Shown piece after piece: positions 10,276 through 20,851 of a DNA stretch of 64,000 nt (position 1 is its first letter; every line of letters starts with the position of its first letter). The position numbers and the translations under genes were made by a program. The notes beneath the pieces were generated by a model that worked only from the letters and a program-made list of their open reading frames with translations, was not told the DNA's origin and did not search any database. This DNA is from Buchnera aphidicola str. Sg (Schizaphis graminum) (GTDB lineage: Bacteria > Pseudomonadota > Gammaproteobacteria > Enterobacterales > Enterobacteriaceae). The stretch covers positions 310,001 to 374,000 of the forward strand of contig NC_004061.1 in assembly GCF_000007365.1 (NCBI RefSeq), in the 5' to 3' direction.

Positions 10276-11574
10276 ATGAGTCAATCTGATATATTTTTTG
10301 ATCATAAACATATTTGGCATCCATATTCTTCTATGGTCAATCCTCTTCCTTGTTATTCTGTAATATCAGCAAAAGGTGTTTATTTAAAATTAAAAAATGG
10401 AAAAAATATAATAGATGGTATGTCTTCATGGTGGTCTACCATACACGGTTATAATCATCCTATATTAAATAAATCTTTAAAAAAACAAATAAGAAAAATG
10501 TCCCATGTAATGTTTGGAGGGATTACTCATCCTTCTGCTATTCTACTTTGTAGAAAATTGCTAAAATTAACTCCAAAAAAATTAGATTGTGTTTTTCTTT
10601 CTGATTCTGGTTCAATAGCTATTGAAGTTGCAATAAAAATGTTAATACAATATTGGGAAGCATTAGGACAAAAAAGAACACAAATTCTAACAATTAAAAA
10701 TGGATATCATGGAGATACTTTTTCAGCTATGTCCATTTCTGATCCCAATAATTCTATGCATAAAATATATAACAAATTTTTACCTAAAAATTTATTTGCA
10801 GAAACACCTACTTCTTCTTTTCATAAAGAATGGAATTCTATTGATATCCAATCTTTTAAAAAAATAATAGAAAAAAAATCAAAAAAAATAGCTGGTGTAA
10901 TACTAGAACCTATTGTACAAGGTGTAGGAGGAATGAATTTTTATCATCCTACATATCTAAAAGAAATAAAAAAATTATGTAAAGCTTATTCTATTCCATT
11001 AGTATTTGATGAAATTGCAACAGGATTCGGCCGTACTGGAAAATTTTTTGCTTTTCAACACGCTAATGTTATACCAGATATACTATGTTTAGGTAAAGCT
11101 ATGACAGGTGGTACAATAACATTAGCTGCCACTTTAACTTCACGAAATATTGCACATACAATTAGCAGCAGTAAGGTAAGTTGCTTTATGCATGGACCAA
11201 CTTATATGGGTAATCCATTAGCATGTGCAGTGGCTAATGCTAATATAAAAATATTAGAAAAAAATGAATGGAAAAAACAAGTTATTAACATTGAAAAACA
11301 ACTTTGTCAAAGTTTATTACCGTTAATTCATCATCCAAGAGTAGTAGATGTTCGCGTATTAGGTGCAATTGGTGTAGTTGAATGTTTTCATTTTGTAAAC
11401 ATGGCTCTCATACAAAAATTTTTTGTAAAAAATGGTGTTTGGATTCGACCTTTTAAAAAAATAATTTATATTGTACCACCTTATATTATAAGTATGAATT
11501 GTTTAAAAAAACTTATCAATGTTATTGAAAAATCTTTAGATAATGATACATTATTTAATGTAGAAAATATTTAA
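10276..11574 (+). CDS. bioA: Adenosylmethionine-8-amino-7-oxononanoate aminotransferase
   Basis: PLP aminotransferase that makes 7,8-diaminopelargonate (DAPA) from KAPA using S-adenosylmethionine. Seen: the N-terminal DHKHIWHPYSSM, GMSSWWSTIHGY, the substrate/PLP loop FLSDSGSIAIEVA, FDEIATGFGRTG with the PLP Asp, the Schiff-base Lys in CLGKAMTGG, and GPTYMGNPLACA. The 432 residues match the family. It diverges from bioB with an 80-base spacer in which I do not see the E. coli BirA palindrome. bioF and bioC are absent here, so KAPA would have to come from elsewhere. Confidence 0.96.
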   Translation: MSQSDIFFDHKHIWHPYSSMVNPLPCYSVISAKGVYLKLKNGKNIIDGMSSWWSTIHGYNHPILNKSLKKQIRKMSHVMFGGITHPSAILLCRKLLKLTPKKLDCVFLSDSGSIAIEVAIKMLIQYWEALGQKRTQILTIKNGYHGDTFSAMSISDPNNSMHKIYNKFLPKNLFAETPTSSFHKEWNSIDIQSFKKIIEKKSKKIAGVILEPIVQGVGGMNFYHPTYLKEIKKLCKAYSIPLVFDEIATGFGRTGKFFAFQHANVIPDILCLGKAMTGGTITLAATLTSRNIAHTISSSKVSCFMHGPTYMGNPLACAVANANIKILEKNEWKKQVINIEKQLCQSLLPLIHHPRVVDVRVLGAIGVVECFHFVNMALIQKFFVKNGVWIRPFKKIIYIVPPYIISMNCLKKLINVIEKSLDNDTLFNVENI

Positions 11575-11599
11575 TTTATAATATTTCTCTTTGAAAAAT

Positions 11600-12601
11600 T
11601 TAAATTAAAAATGAAGTTATCCATAAAGGACCGTTACCTGTTTGATATTGATTTATTTTTTTTAATTCACCTGTTTTTTGACAAATTTTATATACACTTA
11701 ACTTATTAGATTTTTGTCCAATAACTATTAAATAATTATTATTTCTATCAATACAAAATGCACGAGGTTGTTCTTCTGTAAGATATTGTTTAAAAAAAAT
11801 AATTGTATTATCATTTTTATTAACATGAAATAGTGAAATACTATTCAAATATCTATCGGATACATATAAAAAATTGCCGCATGAAGTTAAGTGAATATCA
11901 GAAGACCAATATTTTTTTGAAATCAAATCATTTAATAATTTTATATTTTGTATGTTTTTTACCTCTAATACTTTATTTTCTTTAGATATTTTCCATACGT
12001 CAACACTACCATTTAATTCATTAACGGTATAAGAAAAATTTTGATTAGGATGAAATATAACATGACGTGGTCCTGAATTTTTTTGAGAAAAAACTAATTT
12101 TTGTTCTGTGCTTTTCAATATACCAAAATGTGTTAAGTAATATAAATAAATACAATCATTTTTTAATGAAGTTATAAATAAAACATTATATTTACTATTG
12201 AATTTAGCAGCATGACAACCTTCAATATTATGAATAATTTGTATTGGGTCTTTAGGAATTCCATTTTTGTCTAATGGACTTACACTTATGCAATCAGCAT
12301 GATAAGAACTACAGAATAAAAACTTTTCACTGCTATCGAAAGAAATATAATTAGGAGTACCAGGAACAATACTTTCTTTTTTTTTTTTCAATAAACCGTT
12401 TTTATCTATCTGATAGGTAATAACACGATTCTTAGGACGAATTCCAGCATATAATAACTTTGTATTTTTTATAATTGAAATAGGTTGTACCTGACCATCA
12501 GTTTGAACTGTTTGTATTAATTTCATATCTCCGTTGTTATATAAAATCCAGACCTCTATATTTTCACTTTCCGCGTTAGCAATATAAATAATTTGTTGCA
12601 T
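11600..12601 (-). CDS. pgl: 6-phosphogluconolactonase (YbhE type)
   Basis: Seven-bladed beta-propeller lactonase that hydrolyses 6-phosphogluconolactone, the step after zwf in the oxidative pentose phosphate pathway. MQQIIYIANAESENIEVW, the central SGPRHVIFHPN and the C-terminal TGNGPLWI repeat segment match E. coli Pgl, with 333 residues against 331. The propeller repeats (forms of YVSDR and FCSSYHA) run through the protein. In E. coli pgl lies in the bio region, so this is ancestral order. It converges on bioA and sits 91 bases after mfd. Confidence 0.95.
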   Translation of the reverse strand: MQQIIYIANAESENIEVWILYNNGDMKLIQTVQTDGQVQPISIIKNTKLLYAGIRPKNRVITYQIDKNGLLKKKKESIVPGTPNYISFDSSEKFLFCSSYHADCISVSPLDKNGIPKDPIQIIHNIEGCHAAKFNSKYNVLFITSLKNDCIYLYYLTHFGILKSTEQKLVFSQKNSGPRHVIFHPNQNFSYTVNELNGSVDVWKISKENKVLEVKNIQNIKLLNDLISKKYWSSDIHLTSCGNFLYVSDRYLNSISLFHVNKNDNTIIFFKQYLTEEQPRAFCIDRNNNYLIVIGQKSNKLSVYKICQKTGELKKINQYQTGNGPLWITSFLI

Positions 12602-12692
12602 ACATTTTCCTCAATATTTTTTTAAAAAAATAAATATTTTTTATATAATTCTTCATAAAATTTTTTAAGAATAACTTTAATCTATTTTGATT

Positions 12693-14750
12693 TTATATTG
12701 TTTTTTTACTTAAATTTTTTAGCAAATTTTTAATCCATTTCAGACGTGTATAATCGTCTTTCAAATCATGAAAAAAATTTAATTTTATTGAATTTTCCAT
12801 TTTCCAAAAATTAGGTTCTTGTTTAAATAGTTTTAATAAATATTCTGTATTGATAGAATTATGGGTATCAAATTCTATAATTCCTATTTTCCCATTAGAC
12901 TTAATTCGTACAATACCAATCTCTTCTGTTAACAATCTAATTTTAGAAATTAAAATTAGATTTTTTGCAGGAATAGGTAATTTTCCAAATTTTTTTACTA
13001 ATTCAGATTGAATTTTCTCTATATCATTTTTATTTTTAGAATTTGCAATTTTTTTATAGTAAAATAATCTTGTATTTACATCGAAAATATAATTTGAAGG
13101 TAATAAAGAAGGTACATAGAGCTCAACATCTGATTTTTTTATTAAATTTTCTAATGAGGGTTGTGTTGTGCTATTTTTTAAAATTTTAATTGCTTTTTTT
13201 AATAATTTTATATATAAAGAAAAACTAATATTCTGTATATGACCACTTTGTTCCTTACCTAATAATTCACCTATACCTCTGATTTCTAAATCTTCATTTG
13301 ATAAGGTAAATCCTCCTCCAAAATTATTTATTGATGAAATAGCATATAATCTTTTTTGTGCATCTGGTGTAATTTTTTTCAAATTATTAACAAGAAAAAA
13401 AGAGTATGCTTGACAATTTGATCTTCCAATTCTTCCTCTAAGTTGATGAAGTTGAGATAATCCGAAATAATCTGAATTTTCTACAATAATTGTATTTGCT
13501 TTGGGTATATCAATACCACTTTCAATAATAGTTGTACAAACTAAAACATTAAAATTTTTATGATAAAACTCGTTCATTGTCCTTTTTAATTCAGATTTTT
13601 TCATTTTAGCATGACCTATTTTAATGTTTGCTTCAGGAACTAAATTTGATAATTTCCTTGCTATATTATTGATATTTTGAACTTTATTATAAATATAATA
13701 TACCTGTCCACCTCTAGATATTTCACGTACAATTGCCTTTTTTACTAAAATAGGATTATATTCTTCTATAAAGGTTTTTATTTTTAATCTTTCTTTAGGA
13801 GGTTGTGATATAATAGATAAATCCCTGATACCTGTCATGGCCATATTAAGAGTACGAGGTATAGGTGTAGCTGTTAAAGTTAATATATCAATATTAGGAT
13901 ATAACTTTTTTATGGTTTCTTTATGATTTACACCAAATCGATGTTCTTCATCAATAATCAGTAAACCAAGATCGTGCCAATTTATTTTTTTTAGTAAAAC
14001 CTTATGTGTTCCTATTAATATTTTAATATCTCCATTTTGAATTTTTTTTAAAATGTTTTCTTGTTCTTTTGCATTTCTGAATCGAGATAAAAAATCAATT
14101 TTGACAGACCAATTATGAAAACGTTTTTTAAAATTATTGAAATGTTGCTGTGCTAATAAGGTAGTCGGTACTAAAACAATAACTTGTTTATAATTTAAAA
14201 CAGATATGAAAGCAGCTCTTATTGCTACTTCTGTTTTACCAAATCCCACGTCTCCACAAATTAATCTATCCATTGGAATTGATTTTTTCATATCGTTTAG
14301 TACGCATCGTATCGCTTCGTCTTGATCTAATGTGGTCTTAAATGGAAACTCTTTGCAAAAACATTGATACTTCTTTTCATTAATTTGAAATGAAAATCCA
14401 TTTTGAGATGATCTCTTTGCATAAACATCCAATAAACAGGCTGCATGATCATAAAGATTTTTATTAATTTTCTTTTTTTCTTTGTTCCAAACATTATCAC
14501 CTAATTTGTGAAGTGGTGTATTTTCTTCTGTAATTCCAAAATAAGGAGAAATAAGATGTAAATGAGAAATAGGAACATACAATTTATCTTGTTCCGCATA
14601 TAAAATCACTAAATATTCAGATTCAATACTCGCAGTTTCTATTTTAGTTAATCCTTGATACCGTCCAATACCATGTTCAATATGTATAATAGGATCATTA
14701 AATTTTAATTGATCTAAATTTTTTTTTTTTTGAAAAACATTTTTTTTCAT
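12693..14750 (-). CDS. mfd: Mfd transcription-repair coupling factor, N-terminally truncated
   Basis: Mfd removes stalled RNA polymerase and recruits UvrA. This ORF keeps only the C-terminal 685 of about 1148 residues. It starts just before the RNA-polymerase-interacting domain (DPIIHIEHGIGRY, then KLYVPISHLHLIS), followed by the superfamily 2 translocase with Walker A GDVGFGKTEVA, DEEHRFG and TATPIPRTLNMA, the RGRIGRS motif, and the C-terminal TRCF domain. The UvrB-homology and UvrA-contact region is missing. The ATG has no clear ribosome-binding site, and there is a 13-A run shortly after it. Readable but frameshifted Mfd sequence continues upstream of the ATG, so the present start may be a by-product of erosion. 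Confidence 0.9.
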   Translation of the reverse strand: MKKNVFQKKKNLDQLKFNDPIIHIEHGIGRYQGLTKIETASIESEYLVILYAEQDKLYVPISHLHLISPYFGITEENTPLHKLGDNVWNKEKKKINKNLYDHAACLLDVYAKRSSQNGFSFQINEKKYQCFCKEFPFKTTLDQDEAIRCVLNDMKKSIPMDRLICGDVGFGKTEVAIRAAFISVLNYKQVIVLVPTTLLAQQHFNNFKKRFHNWSVKIDFLSRFRNAKEQENILKKIQNGDIKILIGTHKVLLKKINWHDLGLLIIDEEHRFGVNHKETIKKLYPNIDILTLTATPIPRTLNMAMTGIRDLSIISQPPKERLKIKTFIEEYNPILVKKAIVREISRGGQVYYIYNKVQNINNIARKLSNLVPEANIKIGHAKMKKSELKRTMNEFYHKNFNVLVCTTIIESGIDIPKANTIIVENSDYFGLSQLHQLRGRIGRSNCQAYSFFLVNNLKKITPDAQKRLYAISSINNFGGGFTLSNEDLEIRGIGELLGKEQSGHIQNISFSLYIKLLKKAIKILKNSTTQPSLENLIKKSDVELYVPSLLPSNYIFDVNTRLFYYKKIANSKNKNDIEKIQSELVKKFGKLPIPAKNLILISKIRLLTEEIGIVRIKSNGKIGIIEFDTHNSINTEYLLKLFKQEPNFWKMENSIKLNFFHDLKDDYTRLKWIKNLLKNLSKKTI

Positions 14751-14990
14751 TGATATAAGAGATTTATTTTTATTAAAATTGGGAAAGATTTTTTTACAGG
14801 AATAAATAAAGAGTTATCTTTCATATTTATAAATGCATTATATAAATTTCCTATGATGTAAAAATAATTAATTTTTTAATTAAAATTAGCAATATTTTTT
14901 ATATACTTTAGATGAATATTTTTAGATGCTAAAATCTTTGAAAACGTTTTTTTCGCATTATCTTTCTGTTAGTAAAAAAATTATCTTTCT
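14747..14990 (-). pseudogene. mfd: Decayed 5' part of mfd
   Basis: Just upstream of the mfd ATG, another minus-strand frame reads from about 14875 to a TGA at 14747-14749. It includes YIIGNLYNAF and FPILIKINLLYQ, which align with the E. coli Mfd stretch (GRYLMIGAAEHGF ... LALICESDLLGE, from memory) directly before the RNA-polymerase-interacting domain. Further upstream, to about 14990, weaker matches with stops continue (KIMRKKRFQRF, HLKIF). The relic frame differs from the mfd ORF by a frameshift at the present ATG. This shows that a longer mfd once existed here. Confidence 0.65.
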
Positions 14991-15579
14991 TAATTAAAAA
15001 AGATTCTTTATAAATATATTGATAGGAATATACTTTTTGTAGAGTATTTTAGATTGTAATAATTAATAAACTTTTTTTTTAATTCTAGACAAATGATATA
15101 AAATAGAAAAACAAGAAGAAACAATTTTTTTATGACATCAAATATAATCATATAGCAATTTTTGCTAATTTGCTAATCTTGAAAAACTCTTATCTTTCTA
15201 TCTATAGATTGTTTTATTAATTTTTTAATTATAAGGTGTCTTTGACATTCAGATGTAATTAATGCAACTAAGTTTGAATAACTTTTAACGATAGAAGTAT
15301 ATTTAAATGGTATTATTAATAATAATTAATTTATATAATATATGTTTTTCACTTTTTTTATCATCCATAATTTATTTAATTAGAAATTTTATAAAATACT
15401 TAAAAATAGATTAAATATTTTATAAAAAAATATTTTTTTCTTAAAAAATATAAATAATAATCTATTTATAGATATGTTTACATATATTTTTTAAAACTAT
15501 TTATTAAATATGATAACATGTAGTTTAAAATACCCCATTATGCAATTAATATAAATAAATTTAAGTTAAATTTACTAAA
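14991..15579. other. Gene-free spacer between the mfd relic and lolC
   Basis: AT-rich sequence with stops in all frames. By position it should hold the more distal lost part of mfd (minus strand) and the promoter of lolC (plus strand). I cannot recognise convincing protein similarity beyond about 14990, nor an RNA gene or strong hairpin. Confidence 0.6.
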
Positions 15580-16779
15580 ATGTATAAGCCTATATATATA
15601 TTTATTGGTTTACGTTATCTCTGGAATCCTTATTTACCAAATTTTAAAAAAATTATTATTATTCTATCAATTTTAGGTATAGGTATCGGCATATCTTCAA
15701 CTATTATCACCATATCTATAATGAATGGATTTCAAAATAAATTTAAAAATGACATTTTATCTTTTATTCCTCATATAATTATTACTAATAAAAATCGCAA
15801 TATTAACAAATTAAATTTTCCTAAAGAAACTTTAAAATTAAAAAACGTTGAAGAAATTACTGATTTTATCAGTAAAAAGGTCATTATTGAAAATAAAAAT
15901 GAAATTAATATAGGAGAGATCATTGGTATTAACATAAAGAATGAAAAAAATTTAGAAAATTATAACATAAAAAAATTTTTACATACTCTTCATTCAAGAA
16001 AATATAACGCAATTATAGGAAGCGAACTAGCTAAAAAAATGCATGTTAATATTAATGATCAAATTAAATTGATTGTTTTACCCATTAGTAAAAAAAAATT
16101 TTTACAAAATGATCTCAATATAAAATTATTTAAAATAACTGGTATATTCTCAACTAATAGTGAAATTGATGAGTATCAAATACTGATTAATAAAAAAAAT
16201 GCTTTAAATTTTTTAAATTATAATAAAAATTATATCACTGGTTGGAAAATAAAGTTAAAAGACCCATTTATTCTAAATATTCAAAAAATAAAAAAATTAA
16301 ATAAAAATTTTATTATATTAGATTGGAAAACAAAAAAAGGTGAATTATTTAAGGCAATGAAAATTGAAAAATATATTATGTTATTTTTTTTTATTTTAAT
16401 TTTATTAGTGTCAAGTTTTAATATAGTTATATCATTAACAATGAATGTATTAGATAAAAAAAATAATATTTCAATTTTTCAATCTCAAGGATTATCTCGT
16501 TATAAAATAATGTTGATATTTATTATTTTAGGTTCAACTATTTCTATAGTGGGAAATTCATTTGGAACAATAATTAGCATTATATTAATCTTTCAAAAAG
16601 ATTTTTTAAATTTTTTAATTAAAATATTTTTTATTGATATTGAAATTCCTATAGAAATTTCTCTCATTCAAATTTTAACAATCAATATTACATTTATATT
16701 TCTTACTATTTTATCAACGTTATATCCAATTTGGTATGCTATTAAATCTACTCCATCTAGAATTTTATCTGATGAATAA
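15580..16779 (+). CDS. lolC: Lipoprotein-releasing system membrane protein LolC
   Basis: Inner-membrane subunit of the LolCDE ABC transporter, which extracts outer-membrane-directed lipoproteins and hands them to LolA. The N-terminal membrane segment (about residues 23-50) is followed by SIMNGFQNKFK, a periplasmic domain, and three C-terminal membrane segments with the FtsX-like motif SIFQSQGLSRYKIMLIFIILG. The 399 residues equal E. coli LolC. It overlaps lolD by 8 bases, showing translational coupling. I assign LolC rather than LolE by position in the lolC-lolD-lolE order. Confidence 0.93.
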   Translation: MYKPIYIFIGLRYLWNPYLPNFKKIIIILSILGIGIGISSTIITISIMNGFQNKFKNDILSFIPHIIITNKNRNINKLNFPKETLKLKNVEEITDFISKKVIIENKNEINIGEIIGINIKNEKNLENYNIKKFLHTLHSRKYNAIIGSELAKKMHVNINDQIKLIVLPISKKKFLQNDLNIKLFKITGIFSTNSEIDEYQILINKKNALNFLNYNKNYITGWKIKLKDPFILNIQKIKKLNKNFIILDWKTKKGELFKAMKIEKYIMLFFFILILLVSSFNIVISLTMNVLDKKNNISIFQSQGLSRYKIMLIFIILGSTISIVGNSFGTIISIILIFQKDFLNFLIKIFFIDIEIPIEISLIQILTINITFIFLTILSTLYPIWYAIKSTPSRILSDE

Positions 16780-17461
16780 CAATATAATTTTACAGTGTAT
16801 TAATTTAACAAAATCCTTTTACAGAAAAAAAGAAGAAATAAGAACATTAAATAAAATATCATTAAAAATTAGAAAAGGCGATATAACTTTTATAACTGGA
16901 AAATCTGGTTCTGGTAAAAGCACTCTTTTGCACTTATTGGGTGGATTAGATAAACCTACTTCAGGAAGTATATTGTTCGATGGTGTCTCATTACATTCTA
17001 TGTCATCTAATGAAATAGCCAAGTTAAGAAACTTAAAATTGGGATTTATTTTTCAATTTCATCATTTACTTTTAGATTTTAATGTTCTTGAAAACATTGC
17101 TATCCCATCTTTAATTAGTAAAAAGAGTATTCAGGAATCAAAAGAAAAATCATATGAAATATTAAAAAAAGTTCATTTAGAAAAAAAAATAAATAAATAT
17201 CCTTCTGAGTTATCTGGTGGTGAAAGACAACGTGTAGCTATCGCTCGAGCTTTAGTAAATCAACCATCTTTGGTAATAGCAGATGAACCAACAAGTCATT
17301 TAGATAAGAATAATGCAAAAATTATTTTTGATTTAATATTTGAGTTAAACAGTAATTTAAATACTTCTTTTTTAATTGTCAGTCATGATCTTCGTTTTAT
17401 AAAAAAAGCACCTATTTTACTTGAAATGAAAAATGGTCAACTATTTAATAATAAAAATTAA
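16772..17461 (+). CDS. lolD: Lipoprotein-releasing system ATPase LolD
   Basis: ATP-binding subunit of LolCDE. Seen: Walker A GKSGSGKSTL near residue 44, the Q-loop FQFHHLL, ABC signature LSGGERQRVAIARAL, Walker B LVIADEPTSHLD and the H-loop VSHD. I choose the ATG at 16772 inside the lolC stop region (GATGAATAA). The frame stays open upstream to 16736, but those residues lie within lolC and are not LolD-like. This gives 229 residues against 233 in E. coli. lolE follows after 20 bases. Confidence 0.95.
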   Translation: MNNNIILQCINLTKSFYRKKEEIRTLNKISLKIRKGDITFITGKSGSGKSTLLHLLGGLDKPTSGSILFDGVSLHSMSSNEIAKLRNLKLGFIFQFHHLLLDFNVLENIAIPSLISKKSIQESKEKSYEILKKVHLEKKINKYPSELSGGERQRVAIARALVNQPSLVIADEPTSHLDKNNAKIIFDLIFELNSNLNTSFLIVSHDLRFIKKAPILLEMKNGQLFNNKN

Positions 17462-17481
17462 TAAAAAAAAAGACATATTCA

Positions 17482-18723
17482 ATGAATTTTTTACCTTTTT
17501 TAATTGCAAAACGATTATATCATCGAAATAATAAAAATCATGCAGTATTATTAGTTTCTATTCTATCTAAAATAGGAATTTCTATTAGTATATTCACATT
17601 AATTTTAAGTTTTAGTGCTTTAAATGGTTTTCAAATATTGATAAAAAAAAATATTTTGTCATCTTTACCACATGGAATTATTGAATTAACAAATACATCA
17701 GCATTTACTTGGAAAGATATTACAAAAAAATTAGAATCCCTACCTGAAGTGATTTATTCTGAGCCATATGTTTTAATGAACAGTGTTTTGTTAAAAAACG
17801 ATAAAATGAGATTTATTAACATTAAAAGTTTTAAAAATATAAAATATATAAAAAAATATTTTTCTTTTCAAAAAAAATTATATAATTTTTCTAAATTAAA
17901 AAAAATATATAATAATGAAATCATTATTTCTTCCGACTTAGCAAAATATTTTTCTCTCAAAGAAGGAGATTGTATTAATTTAATTATTTTAAATAAAAAA
18001 ATAAGTTTTGATAAAACTCAAATTCAAAGTTTTTCTTTTAAAGTTAAATCTATATTTCATTCTAATGGAATTTCAAATTCAAATATTGGATTAATACCTT
18101 TTATATTTTTTCAAAAATTTTTTAATATAAAAAATAATATTAATAAAATTGAATTATATATGTCTGATCCATTTCAAGCAGATAAAATTATTTTAAAAAT
18201 AGCTAAAAAAATAAAAACACCTCTTTTTTTTTATAATTGGATGTACAGTTATAAATATATCTATCACGATATTAAAATAATTAAAACAATAATATATGTA
18301 ACGTTATTTTTAATAATAATAATTTCATGTTTTAGTGTAATATCTATTTGTTTAACATCTATATCTAAAAAAACAAAAGACATTGCTATTTTAAGAAGTA
18401 TAGGAGCTAATAATATTCTTATTCAGTTGATTTTTTTTTACTATGGGATGCGTTTTATTATAATAGGAAATTTGATAGGTTTATTGACAGGAATTATAAC
18501 AGTATTAAACTTTAAAAAAATTATGTTTTTTTTAGAAAAGCACTTTGAAGAAAACTGGTTTTTAAAAAATGTTTATTATAAAAATTTTTTATTACTACAA
18601 ATAAATTTTTTTGATTTAATCATTATTTTTATAAGTACTTTAACAATAGGAATTGTTGCAAATTGGTATCCAATATATTATGCATCAAAGATAAATCCTA
18701 ACAAAATATTAAAAGAATATTAA
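17482..18723 (+). CDS. lolE: Lipoprotein-releasing system membrane protein LolE
   Basis: Second membrane subunit of LolCDE. It has the same architecture as LolC: an N-terminal membrane segment with FSALNGFQILIKK, a periplasmic domain, and three C-terminal membrane segments including the DIAILRSIGANNILIQLIF motif. The 413 residues match E. coli LolE (414). The cytoplasmic coupling segments remain, so the transporter looks complete. The gene ends the lol operon 61 bases before gapA. Confidence 0.94.
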   Translation: MNFLPFLIAKRLYHRNNKNHAVLLVSILSKIGISISIFTLILSFSALNGFQILIKKNILSSLPHGIIELTNTSAFTWKDITKKLESLPEVIYSEPYVLMNSVLLKNDKMRFINIKSFKNIKYIKKYFSFQKKLYNFSKLKKIYNNEIIISSDLAKYFSLKEGDCINLIILNKKISFDKTQIQSFSFKVKSIFHSNGISNSNIGLIPFIFFQKFFNIKNNINKIELYMSDPFQADKIILKIAKKIKTPLFFYNWMYSYKYIYHDIKIIKTIIYVTLFLIIIISCFSVISICLTSISKKTKDIAILRSIGANNILIQLIFFYYGMRFIIIGNLIGLLTGIITVLNFKKIMFFLEKHFEENWFLKNVYYKNFLLLQINFFDLIIIFISTLTIGIVANWYPIYYASKINPNKILKEY

Positions 18724-18742
18724 AATCATTTATTTTAAATAA

Positions 18743-19783
<1,041 letters not shown>

Positions 19784-19872
19784 ATATAATTTTATTTTTA
19801 ATATACATAAAATATTCAAATAGTTAGATGATTGTATATATAAAACATATTTTATTTAATTTTTTTAAAATT

Positions 19873-19907
19873 GCAGTATTAAGTATAATTTTAATACTGC
19901 TTTTTTT
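19873..19907 (+). terminator. Intrinsic terminator of gapA (probably bidirectional)
   Basis: A perfect 10-base-pair stem, GCAGTATTAA (19873-19882) with TTAATACTGC (19891-19900), an 8-base loop, then seven T (19901-19907). On the minus strand the hairpin is followed by ATTTTAAAAA, so it can also end the convergent queF transcript. Confidence 0.9.
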
Positions 19908-19918
19908 ATTTCTACTAT

Positions 19919-20707
19919 TTATTGTCTAGCTAATCGAGTAAGAAAAGGCGAAAAATTAGTATTACTGCGCCATGGATTGATATCAATTCCGCCTCTTCGA
20001 GTATATCTTGCGTATACACTTAATTCTTCAGGTTTGCAAATATTATTAATATCATTAAAAATTCTTTCAATACATTCTTCATGAAATTCGTTATGAGAAC
20101 GAAAAGAAATCAAATAACGTAATAAAGATGCATGATTAATTGATAGTCCAGTATATGCAATATATATTGATGCCCAATCAGGTTGTTGGGTGACAGGACA
20201 ATTAGATTTAAATAAATGAGTATATAGATCTTCTTTGATTATCTTTCTTTCAGAATTGATCATCAAGAATGATGGAGTATATTTATATGATTCTATTTTA
20301 ATATTTTGATTATCTATGCATATGCCATGAAAATCTGTAATTGTTTCATTTTTAATTGCATCTAAACTGAATAATTTAATAGAAATTTGTCCACATATAC
20401 ACTTAGTAAGATCATTAGTTAATATATTAATAAAATCAATATTATTGTTAAATTTCATTTGGTTAAAACTATTTATATAAATTTTAAAACTTTTAGATTC
20501 AATAATATTAGCGCTATTTACATCAATTTCTATTTTAGCAATGGCAATTTGAGGCAATCCATTTTTATTTAGCCAAGATAATTCGTATAAAGTCCAAATA
20601 TCTTTACCTTTAAAAGGAAGATTAAGGCAGTTTAATTTAATTTTTTTTCGATGTTTTTTTCTAGATATAGGTCGTAAAAAATTAAAATTATTTATTTTAA
20701 GACTCAT
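19919..20707 (-). CDS. queF: NADPH-dependent 7-cyano-7-deazaguanine reductase QueF
   Basis: Reduces preQ0 to preQ1 in queuosine tRNA modification. Two-domain (YqcD-type) form. The N-terminal half contains DIWTLYELSWLN and ESKSFKIYINSFNQMKFNN. The C-terminal half has the catalytic Cys in SNCPVTQQPDW, followed by SFRSHNEFHEECIERIFND and the end ARYTRRGGIDINPWRS. It is 262 residues against 282 in E. coli, mostly from a shorter N-terminus. It is transcribed after fldA and converges on gapA. No upstream preQ0-synthesis gene lies in the window. Confidence 0.95.
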   Translation of the reverse strand: MSLKINNFNFLRPISRKKHRKKIKLNCLNLPFKGKDIWTLYELSWLNKNGLPQIAIAKIEIDVNSANIIESKSFKIYINSFNQMKFNNNIDFINILTNDLTKCICGQISIKLFSLDAIKNETITDFHGICIDNQNIKIESYKYTPSFLMINSERKIIKEDLYTHLFKSNCPVTQQPDWASIYIAYTGLSINHASLLRYLISFRSHNEFHEECIERIFNDINNICKPEELSVYARYTRRGGIDINPWRSNTNFSPFLTRLARQ

Positions 20708-20851
20708 AGTTTCTCTTTTATATAAAATGTGTACGATTATATTTATGTTATAATAGAGATTTTTTTTGATTCAACATATTAATTTAGGATAAAATCATAT
20801 TGTTTATGACTGAAAGTCAGGCAGAATACCTCCAATCCATAGATTTATTCT

